Assembly (NCBI GenBank): GCA_910579105.1
Contig: CAJTRT010000063.1
Coordinates: forward strand, 1 to 12,901
Origin: an uncultured Muribaculaceae bacterium
Lineage (GTDB): Bacteria > Bacteroidota > Bacteroidia > Bacteroidales > Muribaculaceae
Direction of reading: 5' to 3'
Length of the DNA stretch: 12,901 nucleotides
Within the stretch, counting starts at the first letter, position 1. Every line of letters begins with the position of its first letter. The notes beneath the pieces were generated by a model that had not been told where the DNA came from, ran no database searches, and worked only from the letters and a program-made list of their open reading frames with translations. The translations under genes were made by a program, and so were the position numbers. Positions 7,699-12,901 of this stretch are shown here, piece after piece.

Positions 7699-7729
7699 TT
7701 GGCTGTTTTAAACAATATAGCTAACTTCG
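7699..7729 (+). promoter_or_regulatory. Possible promoter of the DUF5686 gene
   Basis: A TTG at 7699-7701 is followed by a 20-nt spacer and TAACTTCG (7722-7729), one mismatch from TAnnTTTG. Transcription would start near 7736, only about 11 nt before the GTG at 7747. If correct, the TTG that could be taken as a start codon is really the -33 element. The match is imperfect. Confidence 0.3.
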
Positions 7730-7737
7730 CGAAGTTA
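7722..7737. promoter_or_regulatory. 16-bp perfect palindrome, candidate operator
   Basis: TAACTTCGCGAAGTTA is a perfect palindrome, flanked by TATA on each side (7716-7719 and 7738-7741). It sits in the AT-rich divergent gap between the CYTH gene and the DUF5686 gene and overlaps the possible -7 element of the latter. A repressor dimer bound here would block that promoter. No regulator gene is adjacent. Confidence 0.4.
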
Positions 7738-7746
7738 TATAAAATA

Positions 7747-10317
7747 GTGGTAATTCCCCGTTTCATACATATTATTTCGGTCAGGGCGGTCGTCTTGGCG
7801 CTGGTTTGCGCCGTCGCGTCGCTGGTGCCGGCGCTCGCGCGCAAGGTTGATGTGGCGGTCACAGATTCCGTCACCGCCGAGGGAGTGCCGTATGCCGCGG
7901 TTTATGTGGTCGGCACCGGGCAGGGCGCTCTGACCGACGACCACGGGCGTGCGTCGCTCGATATTCACGCCCCCGACGCGGTGCTCGAATTCTCCGTCAT
8001 GGGCTATGACAGGCTCCGCCTCCCCCTCGCGCCTGGGCAGCGGGCTGTGAAGGTCGCGCTCGCCCCTTCGGGCCACCGCCTCGACGAGGTGGTGGTGCGC
8101 CGCGGAAAGGAGAAGTATTCCAAGAAGAACAATCCCGCGGTGGCCTTCGCCGAGAGACTCCGCCACGCCGGTCCCCTTACCGACCCGCGGCGCAATCCGC
8201 GCTTCAACTACCGAAAGTACGAGCGTATAACATACGGCCTCAACAATGTCTCCTTCGGAGCCGGCGATCTCCCGGAAAACGCGAAGAAGGGGCGGTTCGA
8301 TTTCATGCGGGAGCATGTCGACACGTCCGACGTCACCGGTAAACGGATACTGCCTATGGCCGTCAAGGAAAAGTTGTCCGAAGTCCTTTTCCGCCGCGAT
8401 CCCGAGGCCGCTAAGGAATACCGCCTCGCCGTGCGCCAGCAGGGCATCGACGAGGCGTTCGACGCCGCGAGCCTCCAGACCCTCCTTGATGACGCCTTCC
8501 GCGAGATCGACCTGTACCAGAACGATGTCGCTTTCCTCCGCAACCGCTTCGTCAGCCCCCTTTCGCCCCTCGCTCCGGATTTCTACAAGTTCTACCTCAC
8601 CGACACGGTGTTCCTCCCCGACAGCACCCGCTGCGTCGAGCTGAGCTTCGCCCCCCGCAACCCGGCGACTTTCGGTTTCACCGGCCGCCTCCTGGTCGAG
8701 GACGATTCCCTTATGTTCGTCCGCGAGGCCCGCATGAACGTGCCTCCCTCCATAAACCTCAACTTCGTCGACTTCCTGAGGATATACCAGACATTCGACA
8801 AGGCTCCCGACGGCTCCCGCCTCAAGACCCTCGATGATTTCTACGCCGAGATGTCGGTCATGCCAGGCACCCCCAGCGTGTTCGCCCGCCGTATCGCCGC
8901 CTATGATGATTTCTCTTTCGGAGAGACACCCCGCGACTCGATTCTCGACGAGCTGGGTGCCGAGTTTTCCGACCCGGCGGTCTATTCCCGCGACGACGCG
9001 TTCTGGCAGCAGTCACGCCTGGTCGGCAACTCCCGCGGAGAGAGCCGCGTCGGCTCGATGATGGCCTCCCTGCGCCGCTGGCCCCTCTTCTACTGGGGCG
9101 AGAAGTTCATAAACCGCCTCTTTCAGGGATATGTCCCCACAGGCAGGAACTCGAAGTTCGACATAGGTCCCATAAACACCTTCATCAGCCACAACGCCCT
9201 CGAAGGGTGGCGTCCCCGATTCGGCGGCATGACCACGGCCGCCCTGAACCCTCATCTATTCTTCCAGGGGTATGTCGCGTATGGCATCGACGACCGCCGC
9301 TTCAAATACGGCGCGGAGGTCGAATACTCCTTCAACCGCAAGCGGAACCACCCCAAGGAGTTCCCCGTCCACTCGATAAAGCTCTCCGAGAAATACGACC
9401 TCGACCGTCTCGGAGCCAACCTCGTCAGCGGCAACCAGGATAACTTCTTCAACTCCTTCGGCCGCGGAGGAAACAAGCTGATGACCTACCGCCGCCAGAC
9501 GCGTCTCGACTACACCCTCGAGCTCCGAAACCACCTCTCTTTCCGCGCCGGTTTCAACTTCGAGCGGCAGGAGACCTCCCCCTGGGTGCCGTTCACGCTC
9601 GGCGACGGGTCCTCCCTGCGCCATTACGATGAGGCCTGTTTCTCTTTCGGCGTCCGGTACGCCCCCGGCGAGAAATTCCTCGAACGGCCGAAGGGGCGCT
9701 TGAACATCGGCAACGACCAGGTCGTCCTCGAACTCAACCACCTCTATGCCCCGAAAGGGTTCCTCGGTAGCCGCTTCACGATAAACCGCACCGAGTTTTC
9801 CGTCTCGCGCCGCGTATGGCTCTCCGCCTTCGGCTTCATCGACGCGAAAGTCGGGGCGGGCCACCTGTGGAGCCGCGCTCCGTACCCCAATCTTCCGCTC
9901 GCCAATTCCAGCCAGTCATATATCATACATTCCCAGACATTCACCCTGATGGACCCTATGGAGTTCGTCGCCGACACTTATGCCGAATGGTTCATAACCT
10001 ACCAGGCACGCGGCGCCATCTTCAATTACATCCCCCTGCTGAAAAAGCTGAAACTCCGCGAGGTGTTCTCCTTCCGCGGGTGGTGGGGCTGTCTCTCCCG
10101 GTCCAACCGCCCCTGGCTCCATCCCGAACTCTTCGCCTTCCCCGCCCACGCCAAGGCGAAAATGCTCGAGGGCGCTCCCTACATGGAGGTCGCCGTCGGC
10201 ATTGACAACATCTTCCGCGTCCTCCGCGTCGATTATGTATGGCGCGTCTCCCAGCGCCTCGGCGTCCCGGCCTCCGCCCGTTCCGGCCTCCGCCTCGGCC
10301 TCCACGTCACCTTCTGA
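7747..10317 (+). CDS. DUF5686 / carboxypeptidase-like regulatory domain outer-membrane protein
   Basis: An 856-residue exported protein of a Bacteroidota family of unknown function. From the GTG at 7747 it has a signal peptide (basic start, hydrophobic AVVLALVCAVASLVPALA, likely cleavage after ALA near residue 31). A carboxypeptidase-regulatory-like beta-sandwich follows (about 32-118, ending RLDEVVV), similar to the plug-side domain of TonB-dependent receptors. The DUF5686 region starts with KEKYSKKNNPAV (121-132) and runs to the end as a predicted beta-barrel with alternating aromatic strands, finishing in LHVTF with the terminal Phe typical of outer-membrane barrels. There is no in-frame ATG before the domain; the first lies well inside it. 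A TTG at 7699 would add 16 residues, but it falls in AT-rich promoter-like DNA. Its substrate or partner is unknown. It appears monocistronic and has no clear intrinsic terminator. Confidence 0.92.
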   Translation: MVIPRFIHIISVRAVVLALVCAVASLVPALARKVDVAVTDSVTAEGVPYAAVYVVGTGQGALTDDHGRASLDIHAPDAVLEFSVMGYDRLRLPLAPGQRAVKVALAPSGHRLDEVVVRRGKEKYSKKNNPAVAFAERLRHAGPLTDPRRNPRFNYRKYERITYGLNNVSFGAGDLPENAKKGRFDFMREHVDTSDVTGKRILPMAVKEKLSEVLFRRDPEAAKEYRLAVRQQGIDEAFDAASLQTLLDDAFREIDLYQNDVAFLRNRFVSPLSPLAPDFYKFYLTDTVFLPDSTRCVELSFAPRNPATFGFTGRLLVEDDSLMFVREARMNVPPSINLNFVDFLRIYQTFDKAPDGSRLKTLDDFYAEMSVMPGTPSVFARRIAAYDDFSFGETPRDSILDELGAEFSDPAVYSRDDAFWQQSRLVGNSRGESRVGSMMASLRRWPLFYWGEKFINRLFQGYVPTGRNSKFDIGPINTFISHNALEGWRPRFGGMTTAALNPHLFFQGYVAYGIDDRRFKYGAEVEYSFNRKRNHPKEFPVHSIKLSEKYDLDRLGANLVSGNQDNFFNSFGRGGNKLMTYRRQTRLDYTLELRNHLSFRAGFNFERQETSPWVPFTLGDGSSLRHYDEACFSFGVRYAPGEKFLERPKGRLNIGNDQVVLELNHLYAPKGFLGSRFTINRTEFSVSRRVWLSAFGFIDAKVGAGHLWSRAPYPNLPLANSSQSYIIHSQTFTLMDPMEFVADTYAEWFITYQARGAIFNYIPLLKKLKLREVFSFRGWWGCLSRSNRPWLHPELFAFPAHAKAKMLEGAPYMEVAVGIDNIFRVLRVDYVWRVSQRLGVPASARSGLRLGLHVTF

Positions 10318-10448
10318 TCCCAGCTTCCTTCCTCCCTCCTTCGTTCTCCTCCTCCGTCCTCCCTCCTCTGTCCTCCCTCCTTCGTTCTCCCTCCTTCATT
10401 CTCCCCCTCTGTTCCCCCTCTGTTCCCCCCTCCTCTGTCTTTCCTATA
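10318..10448 (+). other. Polypyrimidine tract in convergent intergenic region 2
   Basis: Starting directly after the DUF5686 stop codon, 131 nt contain only 12 purines by my count (8 G, 4 A), again about 91 percent C/T on the + strand. A second tract occupies 10480-10592. The first contains a 19-nt perfect direct repeat (10331-10349 and 10372-10390) and two tandem copies of CCCCCTCTGTT (10403-10424). No gene is supported between 10318 and 10701. The composition and order mirror 1973-2360. Confidence 0.8.
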
Positions 10449-10479
10449 TGTTGGGTGGAGCGAGCCGAAGGTGAGCGGC
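10449..10479 (+). repeat. G-rich interspersed repeat, copy 4 (tandem G.A hairpin)
   Basis: 28 of 31 positions match the repeat at 2206-2236. The core GCGAGCCGAAGGTGAGC (10460-10476) folds as GC-GA-GCC, loop GAA, GGT-GA-GC. The C-to-T change at 10472 turns a G-C pair into a G.U wobble, and the loop changes from GTA to GAA, so the fold is kept. Confidence 0.7.
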
Positions 10480-10592
10480 GTCCCGTTCTTTTTCCTCCCT
10501 TCTGTTCCTTGCGTTCTTCTCCTGCGCCTTGCCCCCTTCTCATTCCTTTCCCTCCTCTCTTCCCTTGTTCTCCTCTTTCCTTTGTTTCTTTT

Positions 10593-10606
10593 CCCCGCTT
10601 GCGGGG
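10593..10606 (+). terminator. Weak hairpin, possible terminator
   Basis: CCCCG (10593-10597) pairs with CGGGG (10602-10606) around a CTTG loop. Upstream is T-rich, while downstream (GGCTCTTAATCTTT) has only a loose U-rich stretch. It is the best intrinsic terminator candidate for the DUF5686 gene, but it lies about 275 nt past the stop, so Rho-dependent termination earlier in the tract is at least as plausible. Confidence 0.3.
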
Positions 10607-10642
10607 GGCTCTTAATCTTTCTCCTCTTCTTCCCTTAGCAAG

Positions 10643-10667
10643 GTGCGCCCGGCGGAAGCCGGGCGAA
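10643..10667 (+). repeat. G-rich interspersed repeat, copy 5 (fully paired hairpin, GGAA loop)
   Basis: 21 of 25 positions match the repeat at 2285-2309. It folds at 10646-10665 as a perfect 8-bp stem CGCCCGGC/GCCGGGCG with a GGAA tetraloop. Where copy 2 has two G.A mismatches, this copy has two C-G pairs. On the minus strand it lies 37 nt after the lysozyme stop and could contribute to 3-prime end formation there. Confidence 0.65.
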
Positions 10668-10683
10668 GGCGCGTCGCGGGGGC

Positions 10684-10712
10684 TGTCGGGTGCGGCGAGC
10701 TTTAGCGAGCCG
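10684..10712 (+). repeat. G-rich interspersed repeat, copy 6, overlapping the lysozyme stop codon
   Basis: Begins TGTCGGGTG, the same nine bases as copy 1. It folds at 10693-10712 as CGGC-GA-GC, loop TTTA, GC-GA-GCCG, with tandem mismatches G10697.A10708 and A10698.G10707. The TTTA loop includes the complement of the TAA stop codon of the minus-strand lysozyme gene, so the repeat encodes the end of that protein. Confidence 0.6.
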
Positions 10713-11457
10713 TATTCCTCCCTTGGGGTTTCTCTCTTCCTGTCATCTTCTCGAAATCCTCCCGGCTCCCGTTGAAAACATCTAGGTCGACTTTCCCGTC
10801 AATCCCGTCGAGCCTACCCCGGTGGCTGTACTGCCAGAATGTCCAGCGCTTGCGCGCCTCGTCGAGCGGGGGATCGGTAAAGGAGCAGATCCATAGCGGG
10901 TAGCTGTCGAAATTCCCCTTTACAAACCGGTGGTAGCCGTCTTTGTTGGTGTAGAGCACCGGTCTGTGCCCCAGCCGTTCCAGCGTTTGTAGCATCTTCC
11001 TCAGTCGCTCCACTATCTTGGCCGTGGCGTGGCCGTCGGGGTTGCCCCATTCCTCTATGTCGATAGCCGGGGGGAGGCTGAACTCCCGTCCCCGCAGCGC
11101 GTCGTGGAAATTAAGCGCTTGCAGCTCGCCGTCGGTGTCGAAGCGGAAGAAATGGTAGGCACCGCACGCTATCCCGCTACGGCCGGCAAGCCGGGCGTTG
11201 TCAAGGAAGTAGCGGTCGGCGAAGTCTGTCCCCTCGGTCGCCTTTATATACGCGAAGCTCACCCCCTGCGATGAAAGTTCCTCGAAGTCTACCGCGCCGT
11301 TGTGGGCCGAAAGGTCGATCCCCCTGACGGGGTAGGCCTCCTCCGACGGTTCGGGGGCCTCCCCGAAATAGCGCCCGTACAGGCTCAGGCCGGCGTAGGA
11401 GCCTCCGGCGAGCAGCAGGGCCGTCAGCAGGATCGTTATGCCCTTCCTATGCCTCAT
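10702..11457 (-). CDS. GH25-family lysozyme, membrane-anchored
   Basis: A 251-residue glycoside hydrolase family 25 protein (muramidase, cleaving beta-1,4 bonds after N-acetylmuramic acid in peptidoglycan). An N-terminal hydrophobic segment (7-29), either anchor or uncleaved signal, is followed by the GH25 barrel (about 43-235). Family residues are visible: GIDLSAHNG (46-54, Asp48), YIKATEG (70-76), GAYHFFRF (99-106), the catalytic DxE in AIDIEEWGNP (Asp133, Glu135), LYTN (168-171), FWQYS (207-211) and VDLDVFNG (223-230). The ATG at 11457 overlaps the stop of the upstream metal permease gene by 11 nt, so translation is probably coupled. It likely acts outside the inner membrane in cell-wall remodelling. 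The last residues and the TAA stop are supplied by repeat copy 6. No immunity gene or secretion signal for an effector is seen, so a housekeeping role is more likely than a toxin role. Confidence 0.94.
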   Translation of the reverse strand: MRHRKGITILLTALLLAGGSYAGLSLYGRYFGEAPEPSEEAYPVRGIDLSAHNGAVDFEELSSQGVSFAYIKATEGTDFADRYFLDNARLAGRSGIACGAYHFFRFDTDGELQALNFHDALRGREFSLPPAIDIEEWGNPDGHATAKIVERLRKMLQTLERLGHRPVLYTNKDGYHRFVKGNFDSYPLWICSFTDPPLDEARKRWTFWQYSHRGRLDGIDGKVDLDVFNGSREDFEKMTGREKPQGRNTAR

Positions 11458-12280
11458 CGCGCGCTTTTTTGGCGGTCACGCCTGATAGGTATTTCGCGAC
11501 GCGGCATATGAAGTAGGCGCCGCACATGACGGCTACCATCAGGGCCGAGCACGGAACGTCGATAATCGTGGCCAGCGCGAGCCCGCAAAGCCCGCATGTC
11601 AGCGAGATTACGGCGGAAAGCGCCATGATGCTCTTGAACTTTCTGACGAACACCTCCGCCGTCATCTGCGGCAGCGAGATCATCGACATCAGCAGCATGA
11701 TGCCCACAAGTCTTATTGTCAGCACTATGCATAGAGCCGTCATGATCGTCATGGCCATATTGATCCACCTTACAGGCAGTTGGTTCACGCGGGCGAAGTC
11801 CGCGTCGAACGCGCAAGCCACGATCACCCTGAATTTCCAGGCGAAGAACGCCGCCAGCAATATGGTGTACGCGCCGAACGCCCACAGGTCGCCGCGGCTG
11901 ATGGTCAGTATGTTGCCGAACAGGAATGTGTTCAGCTCCGGCACGAAGCCCGGGGTCAGGAACACGAGCAGCACACCCACGGCCATCCCCACCGACCAGA
12001 CCACGGCTATCGCCGAGTCCTCGCGCACGCGCCCCTTGGCCGACAGCCATTCAACCCCGAGAGCCGACCCGACGGCGAACAGGGCCGCGGTGGCTATCGG
12101 GCTGATGCCTAAATAATAGCCCAGGCCCAGACCCCCGAAGCAGGCGTGGGTGATTCCCCCCGATATGGCCACGAGACGGCGCGCTATGATGTAGGTGCCG
12201 ATCATCGCCGCTGCGACCGATATGATCGCGACACCCGCCAGCGCGTTCTGGAAAAAGCTGTAATTGAGATATTCTATCAT
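11447..12280 (-). CDS. ABC-3 family metal (Zn/Mn) transporter permease, ZnuB-like
   Basis: A 277-residue polytopic inner-membrane protein of the ABC-3 family, which forms the channel of zinc/manganese/iron importers together with an ATPase and a binding protein. The family pattern is clear: RRLVAISGGITHACFGGLGLG near the N-terminus, multiple hydrophobic helices, DADFARVNQLPV in the cytoplasmic coupling region, and the small-residue-rich helices IRLVGIMLLMSMISLPQMTA. The ATG at 12280 (MIEYLNYSFFQNAL) is the usual family start; a TTG at 12301 would add seven residues and is less likely. The gene ends inside the GH25 start (11-nt overlap), and 90 nt separate it from the Cys/His protein upstream. 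The partner ATPase and binding-protein genes are not in this window. Metal specificity cannot be read from sequence. Confidence 0.94.
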   Translation of the reverse strand: MIEYLNYSFFQNALAGVAIISVAAAMIGTYIIARRLVAISGGITHACFGGLGLGYYLGISPIATAALFAVGSALGVEWLSAKGRVREDSAIAVVWSVGMAVGVLLVFLTPGFVPELNTFLFGNILTISRGDLWAFGAYTILLAAFFAWKFRVIVACAFDADFARVNQLPVRWINMAMTIMTALCIVLTIRLVGIMLLMSMISLPQMTAEVFVRKFKSIMALSAVISLTCGLCGLALATIIDVPCSALMVAVMCGAYFICRVAKYLSGVTAKKARDEA

Positions 12281-12370
12281 TGTCTTAACCCTGGTTGCCA
12301 AGCAGTTGCCTGTACGGAGGCGGCATGCCGCGTATTAGTTGCGTTTTATAGGCCGTTATAGGGCCGGAAT
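12281..12370 (-). promoter_or_regulatory. Possible control region upstream of the metal permease
   Basis: This 90-nt gap contains two GTTGCC hexamers 11 bp apart (12294-12299 and 12305-12310), the 12-bp palindrome GCGGCATGCCGC (12320-12331), and two TTATAGG heptamers 10 bp apart (12346-12352 and 12356-12362). Spacing near one helical turn suits protein binding. I find no TAnnTTTG box and no match to a Fur/Zur-type operator, so the permease may instead be read from an upstream promoter. Confidence 0.25.
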
Positions 12371-12820
12371 TTAAGTTGTCCTTTTGGCCCGCTCCTCGGC
12401 CACTATCATCAGCAGCTCCTCCCTCACTTCCGCCGGAAGGGTTATGCCGCGCAGCTGCACGCTCCTGGCCCAGGGCGCGATGTCGTCCGGCAGCAGCGTC
12501 AGCAGCACCTCCCTGAACTGGTCGGCTTCTTCCGCCGTGTAGCTGTCTGCGTCGCGGCCGGCGTATGTGTCAAGCTCCTCGTCGTCGAAATATTCTATTT
12601 CGCCGCTCACTCCCGCGAGCAGCGAGTCGCGCTCGCAGGTAACGTGCATGCCGCAGCAAACCTCTTCCGCTCCCGCGGGATCCTCTGGCGCAGGCGGGTC
12701 ACTGACGGGGGGCAGCGTGGGGGTCTGCGCATCTCCGCGCCGCAGGTCGCGGCGGTGGAAGGCGTAGAGAATGCTGCCTACTATCACCAGCGCGCCGAGT
12801 ATTATAAGCGATACCTCCAT
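12371..12820 (-). CDS. Conserved small membrane-anchored protein with CCGMHxxC motif
   Basis: A 149-residue protein with one N-terminal transmembrane helix (4-21, IILGALVIVGSILYAF), a basic stop (HRRDLRR), a Pro-rich linker (32-48), the motif CCGMHVTC (55-62), and an acidic helical C-terminal domain (about 63-147) containing EIEYFDDEELDTYAGR and SVQLRGITLP. I recognise it as a Bacteroidales-restricted family; my recollection is that some members carry a phospholipase label, but I see no lipase Ser, GxSxG or HKD motif here, so I do not adopt that. The Cys-Cys-His-Cys cluster could bind a metal or be redox active. The ATG at 12820 overlaps the TGA of the preceding gene by one base (TGATG), showing translational coupling, and a metal permease follows 90 nt downstream. 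Confidence 0.8.
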   Translation of the reverse strand: MEVSLIILGALVIVGSILYAFHRRDLRRGDAQTPTLPPVSDPPAPEDPAGAEEVCCGMHVTCERDSLLAGVSGEIEYFDDEELDTYAGRDADSYTAEEADQFREVLLTLLPDDIAPWARSVQLRGITLPAEVREELLMIVAEERAKRTT

Positions 12821-12901
12821 CAGTCCTTGCTGAATATCACCGGTATGCGCTTGGTGCCGTTAACTTTCCCGTCGGTCGAGCGGATGGTAATGGTCACCTG
12901 G
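12820..12901 (-). CDS. C-terminal end of an unidentified protein, partial
   Basis: Only the last 26 codons are present, ending in KVNGTKRIPVIFSKD and a TGA at 12822-12820. The beginning is beyond the right edge of the window. The residues look like alternating beta-strands (VTITIRS, RIPVIFS), but no family can be named from so little. The reading frame is supported by the one-base TGATG overlap with the next gene, which implies the two are co-transcribed and translationally coupled. Confidence 0.6.
   Translation of the reverse strand, partial: QVTITIRSTDGKVNGTKRIPVIFSKD

Noticed and set aside
10239..10775. A 178-codon open frame crossing the second intergenic region.
   Set aside because: It begins within the DUF5686 gene in another frame, passes through low-complexity C/T sequence and ends antisense to the lysozyme.
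10702..11457. The GH25 lysozyme considered as an interbacterial toxin or phage lysin.
   Set aside because: No immunity gene, no secretion-system effector signal and no phage genes nearby; it is translationally coupled to a housekeeping-type transporter gene.
12281..12301. TTG start at 12301 for the metal permease.
   Set aside because: The ATG at 12280 gives the usual family N-terminus; the seven extra residues are not typical.

Overview
This window looks like a chromosomal segment of a GC-rich Bacteroidales bacterium, plausibly a Muribaculaceae-type gut commensal; the family placement is inference. The signs are a DUF5686 outer-membrane protein, a secreted multidomain protein with a C-terminal segment resembling type IX secretion sorting domains, promoters of the Bacteroidota form TTTG/TTG-N19-20-TAnnTTTG, and no Shine-Dalgarno sequences before the main starts.

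Layout. Positions 1-156 hold two face-to-face promoters, one for a gene leaving the window to the left and one for an alpha-D-phosphohexomutase (157-1908, +). Its convergent neighbour is a 1517-residue secreted adhesin-like protein (2452-7005, -). Behind that lie a CYTH-domain triphosphatase-like protein (7220-7672, -) and, divergently, a DUF5686/carboxypeptidase-regulatory-like outer-membrane protein with no usable ATG start (7747-10317, +). The right end is a minus-strand group: a partial unknown gene (from 12901), a small membrane-anchored Cys/His protein (12371-12820), an ABC-3 type metal permease (11447-12280) and a GH25 lysozyme (10702-11457). The first pair and the last pair are tightly coupled by overlap.

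The most unusual content is in the two convergent intergenic regions, 1909-2451 and 10318-10701. Both have the same architecture: long + strand tracts that are about 91 percent pyrimidine and poor in G, broken by short G-rich repeats. Six repeats fold into small hairpins on the + strand. Five have a tandem G.A/A.G mismatch enclosed by Watson-Crick pairs (for example GC-GA-GCC, loop GTA, GGC-GA-GC), and the sixth has C-G pairs at the same position. Pairs around the mismatch differ between copies while pairing is kept, which suggests a selected structure present on one strand only. One repeat supplies the stop codon of the lysozyme gene. The pyrimidine tracts could also serve as Rho-loading sites for the + strand genes.

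Functionally the window mixes housekeeping sugar-phosphate metabolism, cell-surface proteins and a metal-transport/cell-wall group. No mobile element, RNA gene or CRISPR array was recognised.
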